This document shows, piece after piece, positions 1 through 14,116 of a stretch of 64,000 bases of DNA. Location: assembly GCF_014646915.1 (NCBI RefSeq), contig NZ_BMOE01000001.1, forward strand, positions 276,568 to 340,567, in the 5' to 3' direction. The stretch comes from Deinococcus aquiradiocola (GTDB lineage Bacteria; Deinococcota; Deinococci; Deinococcales; Deinococcaceae). Under the pieces are notes generated by a model. That model was not told the DNA's origin and did no database searches. It worked only from the letters and a program-made list of their open reading frames with translations. The position numbers and the translations under genes were made by a program. Numbering within the stretch: position 1 is the stretch's first letter; every line of letters begins with the position of its first letter.

Positions 1-746
<746 letters not shown>

Positions 747-832
747 GGTCGTAGCTCCTTCAAGGGAAAGTACCGGTGGGCGTCTTCTGTTGCCTGCAGA
801 TTTCAGACCCGTGCTTCTTGACTCAACAGGGC

Positions 833-860
833 AGTTTAGCACCCCGGGGCAGGATGGCAA
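833..860 (-). promoter_or_regulatory. uvrA promoter, sigma-70 type
   Basis: On the minus strand, TTGCCA (860-855) and TAAACT (838-833) are separated by 16 bp, which predicts a 5' leader of about 80 nt for uvrA. I found no match to the Deinococcus radiation/desiccation response motif (consensus TTATGTCATTGACATAA) between 747 and 970. Confidence 0.5.
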
Positions 861-958
861 GGCGCTGATCTCACGTACCCACGCCCACACATTCGCTACC
901 CTTCAGGGTTACCCGCACCGCACCCGCATCCCGGCGCCGCCACCCACGACCGCCGGAC

Positions 959-964
959 TACACT
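959..964 (+). promoter_or_regulatory. -10 box of a leaderless start
   Basis: TACACT ends 6 nt before the ATG at 971. No Shine-Dalgarno sequence is present, which suggests transcription begins at or next to the start codon. Confidence 0.6.
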
Positions 965-970
965 GCGGGC

Positions 971-1468
971 ATGGCCGACCCAGCCCGGCACCTCCGCCTG
1001 CCGTCCAGGCCACCCGGAGCGCGCCCCCTGGAATTCCGCCCGCCCGTCCTGAACGGCGTGGTGCTCGCCGCGCTCCTCACCTCCGGCGCGTGGCAACTCT
1101 TCACCGAACTGCGCCAGCCGGCCGGAGCGTGCTGCACCCCGTCCTATTACAATCACCTGCCGTCCATCCGGTTCATGGCCGCCTGGACGGCCCTCGTGGC
1201 CCTGCAGTGCCTCGTGACGTTCCAGGTGGTCGCCGTGCAGGGCGACACCGTCCGCGTCCGGCTGTTCGGCACGCCCCTGGGCTTCACGCGCCCGCTCGGG
1301 CACGTGCGCGTCACCCGGCACCGTGCCGCCAGCGGGGCCGCCACGGACAGCGTTGGGACGGACACCGCCCAGGACTACATCTTCCGGCTCGGCCCGTGGC
1401 CCCTCGGGATCAGGCCCGACCACGCCGACTACGCCGAACTCATCACCGACCTGCCCGCGCCCCACTGA
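971..1468 (+). CDS. Small membrane protein, unknown function
   Basis: A 165-residue protein that I do not recognise. Two hydrophobic segments (about residues 26-46 and 67-90) flank a short, Cys-containing outer stretch (GACCTPSYYNHL). They are followed by a soluble beta-rich tail (VVAVQGDTVRVRLFGTPLGF onward) resembling the membrane-proximal PH-like modules of small bacterial membrane proteins. The ATG at 971 sits 6 nt after a TACACT box, so the start is probably leaderless. It is divergent from uvrA and convergent with the hydrolase at 1507-2340, with only 38 bp between the stop codons. Coding is supported by strong third-position GC bias. No function is assigned. Confidence 0.7.
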   Translation: MADPARHLRLPSRPPGARPLEFRPPVLNGVVLAALLTSGAWQLFTELRQPAGACCTPSYYNHLPSIRFMAAWTALVALQCLVTFQVVAVQGDTVRVRLFGTPLGFTRPLGHVRVTRHRAASGAATDSVGTDTAQDYIFRLGPWPLGIRPDHADYAELITDLPAPH

Positions 1469-1506
1469 ACGCCCGACCGTTCTCTTCCGAGGCGCGGGTT
1501 GCAGGT

Positions 1507-2340
1507 TCAGGTGCGGGCGTTCAGCCACCCGATGAGGGCGGAGGTCATCTCGTCGCGGACGGTGTCGTTGAAGAGTTCGTGGTATCCGCCGGGCACTTCG
1601 GTGTAGGTCCGGTCGGTGCTGGCAATTTCTTTCGCGAAGCGGCGGGAGCCGTTCACGTCGGTCAGTTTGTCGGCGTCGCCGTGCACGATCAGGGTGGGCA
1701 GCGTCCAGGCGGGCACCTTCGCCCACAGCCCTTCCGAGACGTTCAGCATGCTGATGGCGGTCAGCACCGGCACTTTGCCGTGGTACATCTGCGGGTCCTG
1801 CTCGTAGGCGGTCACTTCCTCGGCCACCCGCGACAGACCGCCGGTGGGCAGGACGGTGAGCGGCAGGGCGGGGGCCACGCGGGCCAGGACGCGGCCTGCG
1901 GCTTTCAGCCAGCCGGGTTCGTTCACGCCCACCAGCAGCGCGGGGCTGGACAGCACCACGCCTGCCACGCCGCGCGGGTCCTGCAGGTACGAGGCGGCGG
2001 TGACGAGCCCCCCCAGGCTGTGTCCGAAGGCGAAGAGGGGGAGGGGGAGGGCGCGCAGCGATTCGCGCAGGGCGATGTGGTCCTGCACGAGGAGCGCCAC
2101 GTCGTTCACGGCGCGGGGGCCTTCGCTGTGGCCGTGGCCGCGGTGGTCGTAGGTGTACACGCTGTACCCGGCGTCGTTGAGGGCCGTGATGAGGCGGTGG
2201 TAGCGGCCGCTGTACTCGCCGAAGCCGTGCGTGAGCAGGATGTTCGCGCGGGGGGTGGCGGCGGGCCACAGGAAGGTGCGGACGGGGACGCTGACCGTGA
2301 CGGGCCACGGGCTGGGGGTGGGCATGGTCCAGTAAAGCAT
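1507..2340 (-). CDS. Alpha/beta hydrolase, monoacylglycerol-lipase / lysophospholipase type
   Basis: A 277-residue cytosolic serine hydrolase of the 'serine aminopeptidase S33 / monoglyceride lipase' group. The oxyanion-hole segment [10 protein letters not shown] is at about 38-47, the nucleophile elbow GHSLGG puts Ser at 108, the acid is probably Asp224 (HGDADKLTD) and the base His254 (GGYHELFND). The probable substrate is a lysophospholipid or monoacylglycerol; this is family inference. The start is uncertain: ATG 2340 and ATG 2325 (MPTPSP) both lack a clear Shine-Dalgarno. The open frame continues much further upstream, but antisense to the OsmC gene, so I end the gene at 2340. Confidence 0.88.
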   Translation of the reverse strand: MLYWTMPTPSPWPVTVSVPVRTFLWPAATPRANILLTHGFGEYSGRYHRLITALNDAGYSVYTYDHRGHGHSEGPRAVNDVALLVQDHIALRESLRALPLPLFAFGHSLGGLVTAASYLQDPRGVAGVVLSSPALLVGVNEPGWLKAAGRVLARVAPALPLTVLPTGGLSRVAEEVTAYEQDPQMYHGKVPVLTAISMLNVSEGLWAKVPAWTLPTLIVHGDADKLTDVNGSRRFAKEIASTDRTYTEVPGGYHELFNDTVRDEMTSALIGWLNART

Positions 2341-2463
2341 GTTCCGGGTGGGCGGCCGGGCGGGCGTGTGGGTGTAGGGGCGGGGTTGTATGAGCGTCCG
2401 GTCAAGGCCGGATGGAATTTCGGTTGTGCAAAATATGCTTAACTTGAGGGCGGAGGTTCCAAC

Positions 2464-2901
2464 ATGGCAGACATCGCACGTAAGGCAAGCGCCCACTGGT
2501 CCGGAGACCTGGCCAAAGGCGTCGGCACCGTCAGCACCGAGAGCGGCACCGTCAAGGACGCCCAGTACAGCTTCAAGACCCGCTTCGAGCAGGGGACCGG
2601 CACCAACCCCGAGGAGCTTCTCGCGGCGGCGCACGCGGGCTGCTTCACCATGCAGCTCTCCGCGCTGCTCGCCAGCGACGGTCACGCGCCCCAGGGCGTG
2701 GACACCGAAGCGACCTGCGAGATGGTCCGTTCCGGCCCCGGCTTCAAGGTCAGCACCATGCGCCTGAAGGTCACCGGCAGCGTCGAGGGCATCGATCAGG
2801 CGACCTTCGAGTCGTACGTCGCCAAGGCTGCCGACATGTGCCCCCTGAGCGGCGTTATGAAGGGCAACGTCGAGATCGTCCACGAAGCCACCCTGCTCTG
2901 A
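2464..2901 (+). CDS. OsmC-family peroxiredoxin (organic hydroperoxide reductase)
   Basis: A 145-residue thiol peroxidase that reduces organic hydroperoxides. The family pair of redox cysteines is present as Cys60 (AAHAGC) and Cys126 (ADMCPLSG), with Arg40 and Glu51 (NPEELL) in the usual supporting places. Length and the N-terminal [13 protein letters not shown] match OsmC rather than Ohr. GGAGG at 2452-2456 supports the ATG at 2464. It is divergent from the hydrolase and closed by a very strong hairpin at 2919-2969. A TATGCT box lies at 2434-2439, but I see no good -35. Confidence 0.93.
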   Translation: MADIARKASAHWSGDLAKGVGTVSTESGTVKDAQYSFKTRFEQGTGTNPEELLAAAHAGCFTMQLSALLASDGHAPQGVDTEATCEMVRSGPGFKVSTMRLKVTGSVEGIDQATFESYVAKAADMCPLSGVMKGNVEIVHEATLL

Positions 2902-2918
2902 CCCCCACGGGGATCACC

Positions 2919-2969
2919 GCGTCACCACGGAGGCCGCCCGGCACGCACGGGCGGCCTCCGTGGTGACGC
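2919..2969 (+). terminator. Perfect 22-bp hairpin after the OsmC gene
   Basis: Positions 2919-2940 pair without mismatch with 2948-2969 around the 7-nt loop GCACGCA. No U-tract follows on the plus strand. It is placed as the terminator of the OsmC gene 18 bp after the stop. Confidence 0.8.
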
Positions 2970-3014
2970 GCATGCGCCTGCACCGTCCTGAAATGGGCGG
3001 CTCATCATCCGTAC

Positions 3015-3020
3015 TACACT
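3015..3020 (+). promoter_or_regulatory. treS -10 box, leaderless layout
   Basis: TACACT ends 6 nt before the ATG at 3027, and no Shine-Dalgarno is visible. Confidence 0.6.
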
Positions 3021-3026
3021 CTAACC

Positions 3027-4724
<1,698 letters not shown>

Positions 4725-4731
4725 TCTCAGG

Positions 4732-4760
4732 CCGTGCTGAACGCCAGGGGTTCAGCACGG
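4732..4760 (+). terminator. Hairpin directly after treS
   Basis: CCGTGCTGAAC (4732-4742) pairs with GTTCAGCACGG (4750-4760), an 11-bp stem with a 7-nt loop. It is the first of two tandem hairpins. Confidence 0.65.
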
Positions 4761-4781
4761 CGAACTGGAACTGGACAGTAT

Positions 4782-4817
4782 GGGAGGGGCCGGAACGCAG
4801 GTGTTCCGGCCCCTCCC
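4782..4817 (+). terminator. Strong treS terminator hairpin
   Basis: GGGAGGGGCCGGAAC (4782-4796) pairs perfectly over 15 bp with 4803-4817, around a 6-nt loop. Confidence 0.75.
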
Positions 4818-5180
4818 TGCGTGCTGTGGGGGGGATGCCGGGGCGGGCGCGTGAGAGATTAACCCTTCATAAGTCCGTGTTGAGCAGACGCCGGACGCTG
4901 GCCCGGCATCATAAGTGCCGGGTCCACTCATGTTGGAAGCACTTCCAGCGGACCCGCCTTGCTGCGGGACTCACGCGGTCATCATCAGTGCCGGACCGAC
5001 TGTCGCACCTCAGGCAGTCACGCCCACCTTCAGGAGTCACACTCGGGGAAGCGGCCATACGCCAGCGCCCTCCCCGCCCGCACGACAAGGCGAACCCTTC
5101 ACCCACCCGTCCGGCCCACACGGGCAGGACCGAGCCGGAACGGCACCACACGCGTGCCGTTCCGGCCAACAGGAGCGCAC

Positions 5181-7331
<2,151 letters not shown>

Positions 7332-7338
7332 CGCCCAC

Positions 7339-7367
7339 TGGCCCGCCCCTCACCGGAGCGGGCCAGA
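7339..7367 (+). terminator. Hairpin between glgX and treZ
   Basis: CTGGCCCGC (7339-7347) pairs with GCGGGCCAG (7359-7367). A second 8-bp hairpin follows at 7376-7401. These may trim or attenuate read-through rather than stop it, because treZ shows only a ribosome site and no obvious promoter of its own. Confidence 0.5.
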
Positions 7368-7454
7368 CTTCTCGGGGCCGGGCGTCACGCCTCCCGGCCC
7401 GCACCACCACGACCGGTTCGGCCCTCCGCCCTCACTCCCCGCCTGGAGGTCCCC

Positions 7455-9233
7455 ATGGCACACCCGCCCATCACGCCCCCCGCCCCGAACCTCGGGGCGT
7501 TTCCCACGCCCGACGGCACCATCTTCCGCGCCTGGAGCACCCGCGCCGCGCAGGTTTCCCTCTGCCTCGACGGTCAGCTCGTCCCCATGACGCGCGTCTC
7601 GCCCGGCCTGTACGAGGTGACGCGCGCCGCCCCTCCAGGCGCCCGGTACAGCTTCGTCCTGGACGGCGTCACCATGCCCGACCCGTACGCGCGCTTCCTG
7701 CCGGACGGCGTGCACGGCGACGCCGAAGTCATCTCGCCCGAGTACGCGTGGACGCACACCGACTGGAAGGGCCTCGCGCTGCACGAGTGCGTGTTCTACG
7801 AACTGCACGTCGGGACGTTCACGCCCGGCGGCACGTACCGCAGCGCCATGGAGCGCCTCCCGTACCTGAAGGACCTGGGCGTCACCGCCATCGAACTCAT
7901 GCCGCTCGCCGCCTTCCCGGGCGAGCGCGGCTGGGGGTACGACGGCGCGGCCCTCTACGCCCCCTACGCCCCGTACGGCCGCCCGGAGGACCTGAAGGCC
8001 TTCGTGGACGCCGCGCACGGCCTGGGTCTCGCCGTGCTGCTGGACGTGGTGTACAACCACTTCGGGCCGGACGGCACGTACCTCGCCGCGTACAGCCCCG
8101 AGTACTTCACGGACCGCTTCCAGAGCGCCTGGGGCGCGGGCCTCGACTACCACGAGCCGCACATGCGCCGCCTCATCACCGAGAACGCCCGCATGTGGCT
8201 CAGCGAGTACCGCCTGGACGGCCTGCGCCTCGACGCGACGCAGGCGATGCAGGACGACAGCGACGTGCACATCCTGCGCGAACTGGCCTCCGAGGTGCAC
8301 GCCCTCGGTTCGGAGCTCGGCGTGCGGCACCTGATGCTCGCCGAGGACTACCGCAACCTCCCCACCCTCGTCACCGAGGACCACCTGGACGGCATGTGGG
8401 TGGATGACTTCCACCACGTGGTCCGCGTGACCCTGACGGACGAACGCGACGGGTACTACGGTCCCTTCGAGCGGGGCGCGGCGGCCCTCGCGCACGCCAT
8501 CACGCGCGGCTGGGTGTACGAGGGGCAGACGTGGCCGCTCGAGGACCGGCCGCGCGGCCAGCCCGCCGACGCGCTCGACGCGCCGAGCTTCGTGTACTTC
8601 ATCCAGAACCACGACCAGATCGGGAACCGTGCCACCGGCGACCGCGTGCACCACTTCCCCGGTGTGACGCCCGAAGCGTTCCGCGCGGCGAGCACGCTGC
8701 TGCTCACGCTGCCGATGACGCCGCTGCTGTTCATGGGGCAGGAGTGGGCCGCCAGCACGCCCTTCCAGTTCTTCACCGACCATCACGGCGCGCTGGGCGA
8801 GGCGGTCTCCGAGGGGCGCCGCCGCGAGTTCGGGCACTTCGAGAGCTTCACGGGCGACGTGCCGGACCCGCAGGACGAACGCACCTTCCTGAACAGCCGC
8901 CTGAACTGGACGGAACTGCAGGACGGCGAGCACGCCCGCACCCTGGACCTGTACCGCGCGCTGCTGGCCCTGCGCCGCGAGGACGCCGTGCTGCGCGACA
9001 GCCGCCGGGACACCCTCACGGCCGGGCACGCGGGCGACGTGCTGTGGGTGAGGCGCAGCGACCCGCACGGCGAGCGCCTGCTGCTGTGGAACCTCGGTGA
9101 ACCCGTCCGCCTGCACGACCTGCCGGGCCTGCCGATCCCGCTGCCGCCCAGGGTGCTGCTGCACAGCGAAGGGCACGCCGGACTGCCGGAAACGCTCGGC
9201 CAGCACCACGCGCTGCTGCTGGGAAGCGCATGA
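7455..9233 (+). CDS. treZ: Malto-oligosyltrehalose trehalohydrolase TreZ
   Basis: A 592-residue GH13 enzyme that releases free trehalose from maltooligosyl-trehalose made by TreY. It has an N-terminal CBM48-like sandwich ([20 protein letters not shown]) and a barrel with Asp260 ([11 protein letters not shown]), Glu297 (LMLAEDYRN) and Asp387 ([11 protein letters not shown]). The last of these is the TreZ signature separating it from branching enzyme GlgB. GGAGG at 7445-7449 supports ATG 7455. The stop overlaps the treY start (ATGA at 9230-9233), so the two are translationally coupled. Confidence 0.95.
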   Translation: MAHPPITPPAPNLGAFPTPDGTIFRAWSTRAAQVSLCLDGQLVPMTRVSPGLYEVTRAAPPGARYSFVLDGVTMPDPYARFLPDGVHGDAEVISPEYAWTHTDWKGLALHECVFYELHVGTFTPGGTYRSAMERLPYLKDLGVTAIELMPLAAFPGERGWGYDGAALYAPYAPYGRPEDLKAFVDAAHGLGLAVLLDVVYNHFGPDGTYLAAYSPEYFTDRFQSAWGAGLDYHEPHMRRLITENARMWLSEYRLDGLRLDATQAMQDDSDVHILRELASEVHALGSELGVRHLMLAEDYRNLPTLVTEDHLDGMWVDDFHHVVRVTLTDERDGYYGPFERGAAALAHAITRGWVYEGQTWPLEDRPRGQPADALDAPSFVYFIQNHDQIGNRATGDRVHHFPGVTPEAFRAASTLLLTLPMTPLLFMGQEWAASTPFQFFTDHHGALGEAVSEGRRREFGHFESFTGDVPDPQDERTFLNSRLNWTELQDGEHARTLDLYRALLALRREDAVLRDSRRDTLTAGHAGDVLWVRRSDPHGERLLLWNLGEPVRLHDLPGLPIPLPPRVLLHSEGHAGLPETLGQHHALLLGSA

Positions 9234-12151
9234 CGGACGCCGCCCGGAACGACACCGATACGGCACCGCCGCACGACGCGGCGGGCGAGCCGCGCATCCC
9301 GCTCGCCACGTACCGCCTGCAACTCCACCCCGGCTTCGACTTCGCGCACGCCACCCGCGTCCTTGAATACCTGAAACGGCTCGGCGTGTCGGACGCGTAC
9401 CTGTCGCCCATCTGGCAGGCCGGTCCCGGCAGCACGCACGGGTACGACGTGACCGACCACGCCCGCATCAACCCGGAACTCGGCGGGCAGGGCGGCTTCA
9501 CGCGCTTCACCGACGCGGCCCGCGAGCGCGGCCTGGGCGTCCTGCTGGACTTCGTGCCGAACCACATGGGGGTCGGCGGCGGCCACAACCGCTACTGGGA
9601 GGACGTGCTGGAGCACGGGCAGGCGTCCCGCTACGCGCACTTCTTCGACATCGACTGGGAGCCGCTGAAACGCGCTCTGGCCGGGAAGGTCCTGCTGCCT
9701 GTCCTGGGCGACCTGTACGGCCGCGTGCTGGAACAGGGCCAGCTGAAGGTCGTGCGGCTCGGCGAGGAGTACGAGCACGAGGGCCGCGCCGGCAAGTTCG
9801 GCCTGCGGTACTACGACCGGACGTTCCCGCTCTCGCCGCGCAGCGTGGCGGGCCTGCTGCAGCGTGCGGCAGACCTGACGCGCCTGTCGGACGAGAACGA
9901 CCTGCGCGGCGAACTGTACTCGCTCGCCGTGCAGGCCGGGAACCTGCCGCGCAGCACGGACGCGCTCAGCAACCTCGAACGCCTCGCCCGCGCCCGCGAG
10001 ACGGCCGTCATCGCCCGCCGCCTGCAGGCCCTCACCGCGCAGAGCCCCGCCATCCCACGCGGCCTGGACGCCGCCGTGCGTGAAGTGAACATGGATCAGG
10101 AGGCGCTCGACCGCCTGATCCGCGAGCAGAACTACCGCCTGAGCTACTGGCGCGTCGCGTCCGAGCAGATCAACTACCGGCGCTTCTTCGACATCAACGA
10201 CCTCGCCGCGCTCCGCATGGAGGACCCGCGCGTGTTCACCTGGGCGCACGCGCTGCTGTTCGACCTCGTGCGGCAGGGGAGGGTGCAGGGCATCCGCCTC
10301 GACCACACCGACGGCCTGTACGACCCCGCCGGGTACTTCGGACAGCTGCAGGACGGCGCGGCCGCCGCGACGGGCCGCGCCTACGAGCCGGGCGGTCCCC
10401 GCGCGGCCCTGCCCATGTACGTCGTCGCCGAGAAGATCCTCGAACCCGGCGAGACGCTGCCGGACAGCTGGCCCATCCACGGCACGACCGGCTACGACTT
10501 CCTCGCGCAGCTCGGCGGGACCTTCGTGCCCGACACGGGCGAGGAGGAGGTGACGGCCATCTACCGCCGCTTCACCGGCGACCGCACCGAGTACGGCGAG
10601 ACGCTGCACGACACCAAGGAACTCATCCTGCGGACCAGCCTGTCGTCCGAACTGTACGGCCTCGCCGAACGCCTCGAACGCCTCGCGGAACGCGACCTGC
10701 GCTGGCGGGACTTCACGCTCACCACGCTGCGCGCCGCGCTGCGCGAAGTGATTGCGTGCTTCCCCGTGTACCGCACGTACGTCCGGCAGGACGGGCGGCG
10801 CGAACGCGGCGACGACGGCAAGATCGGGCGGGCCATCGCGGACGCCAGACTCCTGAACCGTGAACTCGACCCGACCGTCTTCGACTTCCTCGAAGAACTC
10901 CTGACGGTCCGTACCCAGGACCCGCTGACCGCGCAGGCGTACGGGGACTTCGCGCTGCGCTTCCAGCAGCTGACCGGCCCCGTCACCGCGAAGGGCGCCG
11001 AGGACACCGCCTTCTACCGCTACGTGCGCCTCCTGACCCTGAACGAGGTGGGCGGCGACCCGGCCCTGTTCGGCACGCCGCTCCACACGTACCACACGCA
11101 GGCGCGGGCGCGCGCCGCGCACTGGCCGCACGCGATGCTGAGCACCAGCACGCACGACACCAAACGCGGCGAGGACACCCGCGCCCGCATCGCCGTGCTG
11201 AGCGAGATGCCGCAGACGTGGGCCGCGTACCTGAGCGTCTGGTCGCGCCTCAGCCGCCCCTACGAGTTCTACGATCAGGGCGGACGCGGCCCGAAACGCT
11301 CCCCCAGCTTCGCGGACAGCTACGCGCTCTTCCAGACGATTCTGGGCGCGTGGCCGCTCGACGGGAGCTTCGAGCGCGACCCGGACGCCTTCGCGGACCG
11401 CCTGACCGCGTATGCGCACAAGGCCGCCAGAGAGGCGAAACTGCACACCACCTGGGCCGCCCCGAACGCCGACTACGAGTCGAGGCTCGCGGGCCTCATC
11501 CGTGGCCTGCTCGCCAGCCCGGAATTCGTGGGCAGCGTCCGCGAACTGCACGCCAGACTCTCCCCGTACGGCGCGCAGAACGGCCTGAGCACCGCCCTCG
11601 TGCGCCTCACCGCGCCCGGCGTGCCCGACACGTACCAGGGCTCCGAGGTCTGGAACCAGTCGCTGGTGGACCCCGACAACCGCCGCCCTGTGGACTACCC
11701 GGACCTGCAGCGCCGCCTGACGCGCCTGCAGGCCGCGCACGCCACGGACCCCGCCGCGCTCGCGCAGGACGTGCTGGCCCGCTACCACGACGGCGACGTG
11801 AAACTCCTGACGACCTGGGTGGCCCTGCAGGCCCGGCAGGCCGCGCCGGACCTGTTCATGCACGGCGACTATCAGCCGATCGAGACCGGCAAGTTCCTGC
11901 TCGCGTTCAGCCGCACGCTGGGCAGGCAGGTGGTCGTCGTGGCCGCGCCGCGCCTCGCGTACACCCTGACCCGCGAGAAGCAGGCGTGGGCGACGGGCGA
12001 CGTGTGGGGACGCCGCGAACTGACGCTGCCCGCGCCCGGCACGTACCGCAACGCCCTGACCGGCGAGGTGCACACCGTGCGGGGCCGCAAGCTGCCGCTC
12101 GCACGGCTCTTCGCGACCTTCCCGCTCGCCCTGCTCCTGCGCGAACCCTGA
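9230..12151 (+). CDS. treY: Malto-oligosyltrehalose synthase TreY
   Basis: A 973-residue GH13 enzyme that turns the reducing-end alpha-1,4 linkage of a maltodextrin into an alpha,alpha-1,1 (trehalosyl) linkage. The start [17 protein letters not shown] (about 22-38) and [19 protein letters not shown] are typical. The nucleophile Asp358 is in [13 protein letters not shown], the acid/base Glu401 in [14 protein letters not shown], and [16 protein letters not shown] carries the third carboxylate. The long insertion between strands (about 150-330) is normal for TreY. The 4-nt overlap with treZ indicates one operon. The product is passed to TreZ. Confidence 0.96.
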   Translation: MTDAARNDTDTAPPHDAAGEPRIPLATYRLQLHPGFDFAHATRVLEYLKRLGVSDAYLSPIWQAGPGSTHGYDVTDHARINPELGGQGGFTRFTDAARERGLGVLLDFVPNHMGVGGGHNRYWEDVLEHGQASRYAHFFDIDWEPLKRALAGKVLLPVLGDLYGRVLEQGQLKVVRLGEEYEHEGRAGKFGLRYYDRTFPLSPRSVAGLLQRAADLTRLSDENDLRGELYSLAVQAGNLPRSTDALSNLERLARARETAVIARRLQALTAQSPAIPRGLDAAVREVNMDQEALDRLIREQNYRLSYWRVASEQINYRRFFDINDLAALRMEDPRVFTWAHALLFDLVRQGRVQGIRLDHTDGLYDPAGYFGQLQDGAAAATGRAYEPGGPRAALPMYVVAEKILEPGETLPDSWPIHGTTGYDFLAQLGGTFVPDTGEEEVTAIYRRFTGDRTEYGETLHDTKELILRTSLSSELYGLAERLERLAERDLRWRDFTLTTLRAALREVIACFPVYRTYVRQDGRRERGDDGKIGRAIADARLLNRELDPTVFDFLEELLTVRTQDPLTAQAYGDFALRFQQLTGPVTAKGAEDTAFYRYVRLLTLNEVGGDPALFGTPLHTYHTQARARAAHWPHAMLSTSTHDTKRGEDTRARIAVLSEMPQTWAAYLSVWSRLSRPYEFYDQGGRGPKRSPSFADSYALFQTILGAWPLDGSFERDPDAFADRLTAYAHKAAREAKLHTTWAAPNADYESRLAGLIRGLLASPEFVGSVRELHARLSPYGAQNGLSTALVRLTAPGVPDTYQGSEVWNQSLVDPDNRRPVDYPDLQRRLTRLQAAHATDPAALAQDVLARYHDGDVKLLTTWVALQARQAAPDLFMHGDYQPIETGKFLLAFSRTLGRQVVVVAAPRLAYTLTREKQAWATGDVWGRRELTLPAPGTYRNALTGEVHTVRGRKLPLARLFATFPLALLLREP

Positions 12152-12239
12152 ACCCGGCCGTGTCCCCGGGCCTCACCGCCAGGGTGTGGCACCCCCGAAC
12201 GGGGGAGGCCCTCCAGCACGGCAAAACATAAAGACCTTC

Positions 12240-12268
12240 GGGGGTGGGCTGAGCAGTTGCCCACCCCC
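12240..12268 (+). terminator. treY terminator hairpin
   Basis: GGGGGTGGGC (12240-12249) pairs with GCCCACCCCC (12259-12268) around a 9-nt loop. A smaller CCCCC-GAAC-GGGGG hairpin lies at 12192-12205. Confidence 0.65.
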
Positions 12269-12285
12269 GATTCATCCGTCCGACG

Positions 12286-12291
12286 TACAGT
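12286..12291 (+). promoter_or_regulatory. -10 box of a leaderless start
   Basis: TACAGT ends 6 nt before ATG 12298, with no Shine-Dalgarno between. The promoter starts only 17 bp after the treY terminator. Confidence 0.6.
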
Positions 12292-12297
12292 AGAGCC

Positions 12298-12987
<690 letters not shown>

Positions 12988-13002
12988 CCTGAAGGAGCGA
13001 GA

Positions 13003-13038
13003 GAAGGGGCCGGAGCAGATGCGCTCCGGCCCTTCTTC
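13003..13038 (+). terminator. Hairpin between BI-1 gene and phosphoesterase
   Basis: GGCCGGAGC (13008-13016) pairs with GCTCCGGCC (13023-13031), and the stem extends through GAAG/CTTC with one bulge. It is followed by TTCTTCTGTCT. It lies between convergent genes and may serve both. Confidence 0.7.
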
Positions 13039-13052
13039 TGTCTGACGTGCCT

Positions 13053-13958
13053 TCAGCGCGCGAAGAGGTCCGCCATGCGGGTGGCGGTCTTCGCGCCGCG
13101 CAGGAGCGGCAGGCCGAAACCTTCCTGCAGGGTGCGCAGCAGGGAGTAATGGTTGTAGGGGGTGCGGCTGACCGTGCCGCGCGGGCCGTCCGGCGTGACG
13201 ACGACCGTGGCGATGCGTCCGCCGCCGCCGAGCGTGTCACCGCCGCCGCCCTCGTCGAAGGTGATCACGATGGCCGACCCGGCCTTCCAGTCGGGGGAGG
13301 CCATGATGCGTTTCGTCCAGACGTTCACGAAGGTGTCGCCGTCCCGGTCGAGGGCGCGGCGGTCGCGGCATTCGGGCGCGCCGTGCATGTCGTGGCACAC
13401 GTCCGGCACGATGAACGCGAGGCTGGGGGAGCGGCCCGCGTCGAGGTCCGGGCCGAGCGCGGCGAGCGTGCGGACGTTGGCGATCTGGGCGGGGTCGGCG
13501 AGCAGGTCGTCGCTGAGCAGGAAGGGGTTGTGTTTCTTGCCGTACGCGCCTGCAGCGTTGGCGGTGGAGCCGTCGTGCGGGAGGCCCTGCATGTACGCGC
13601 GCCACGTGAGGCCCGCGCGCGTGAGCTGCAGGGCGAGGTTGTCGCCCCTGAAGTGCCTGTTGGGGTCGTCGTTCGTGAGGTTCATGGTGCTGCCGGCGAT
13701 CATGGCGACGTAGTTGGGGAGGCTGGGGTGAGCGACGCCGGTGTAGTCGGCGGCGTAGCCGTACGTGCGCGCGAGGCGGTTCAGGGTGGGCATGGCGGGG
13801 TTGCCGATGGTGTCGCGCAGGCTGTGGTTTTCCAGCACCATCACGTACACGTGGCGCAGGGAGGGTGTGGTGGTGCTGGCGGCCATGACCGGGGGGGATG
13901 TCAGGAGCAGCAGGGGAGGGATCAGCAGCGTGAGGGGGCGGGGCATGACTGCTCTCAT
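13053..13958 (-). CDS. Secreted phosphoesterase (phospholipase C / acid phosphatase superfamily)
   Basis: About 301 residues beginning with a signal peptide (MRAVMPRPLTLLIPPLLLLT, cleavage probably after PPVMA), so exported. HVYVMVLENHSLRDTIG is the N-terminal metal-binding motif of the 'phosphoesterase family' (Glu and Asn ligands). AHPSLPNYVAMIAGS, SLAFIVPDVCHDMHG and ITFDEGGGGD supply the remaining active-site residues. The substrate could be a phospholipid or a small phosphate ester. The start is between ATG 13958 and ATG 13946; neither has a good ribosome site. It is divergent from clpB and convergent with the BI-1 gene. Confidence 0.85.
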   Translation of the reverse strand: MRAVMPRPLTLLIPPLLLLTSPPVMAASTTTPSLRHVYVMVLENHSLRDTIGNPAMPTLNRLARTYGYAADYTGVAHPSLPNYVAMIAGSTMNLTNDDPNRHFRGDNLALQLTRAGLTWRAYMQGLPHDGSTANAAGAYGKKHNPFLLSDDLLADPAQIANVRTLAALGPDLDAGRSPSLAFIVPDVCHDMHGAPECRDRRALDRDGDTFVNVWTKRIMASPDWKAGSAIVITFDEGGGGDTLGGGGRIATVVVTPDGPRGTVSRTPYNHYSLLRTLQEGFGLPLLRGAKTATRMADLFAR

Positions 13959-14025
13959 GGTCGCACGGGCAGGTGAGGGGGCGGTCAAGCGGGCGGCCCG
14001 GTCCACGCCAGTTTAAGGCTCAATA

Positions 14026-14050
14026 AACTTGACATGACTACACTCAAGTT
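14026..14050 (+). promoter_or_regulatory. HAIR-type operator (HspR site) overlapping the clpB promoter
   Basis: AACTTGA (14026-14032) and TCAAGTT (14044-14050) form a perfect 7-bp inverted repeat. The stretch 14028-14048 matches the HspR-associated inverted repeat CTTGAGT-N7-ACTCAAG at all but two positions. TTGACA (14029-14034) is at the same time a perfect -35 hexamer, with CAGAAT (14052-14057) as a -10 after 17 bp, so bound repressor would cover the promoter. HspR represses clpB and dnaK in Deinococcus and actinobacteria. Confidence 0.8.
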
Positions 14051-14116
14051 ACAGAATGGGGTCAAGCACCACCATCTGCGTTCCACCCCACCCCGGACCG
14101 AGAACAGGAGCCGAAC

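Larger units (their letters stand above)
4725..5180 (+). other. 456-bp intergenic region between treS and glgX, structured leader
   Basis: No convincing gene. The first 95 bp hold the two treS terminators. Then the octamer TCATAAGT occurs twice, at 4867-4874 and 4909-4916 (42 bp apart, about four helical turns). A nested hairpin follows: 4919-4925 pairs with 4950-4956, and GGAA/TTCC pairs inside it. A 13-bp hairpin (5134-5146 with 5154-5166) ends just before the glgX Shine-Dalgarno AGGAG (5171-5175). This looks like a regulated glgX promoter and leader; the regulator is unknown. Confidence 0.5.

Noticed and set aside
2341..2883. Longer version of the alpha/beta hydrolase starting at 2883
   Set aside because: It would run antisense through the OsmC gene and has no homology to hydrolase N-termini.
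4919..4956. Nested hairpin in the glgX leader as a tRNA-like element or known riboswitch
   Set aside because: No T-loop GGTTCGA, no acceptor-stem pairing and no conserved riboswitch core could be found; it is kept only as unexplained structure.
4959..5180. N-terminal extension of GlgX by 74 codons
   Set aside because: AGGAG and the conserved CBM48 start support ATG 5181; the upstream part is hairpin-rich leader without family similarity.
8783..12073. Very long open frame on the minus strand opposite treZ and treY
   Set aside because: It is a GC-driven antisense shadow: arginine-, glutamine- and valine-rich, no recognisable motif, and the plus strand encodes clear TreZ and TreY with all catalytic residues.
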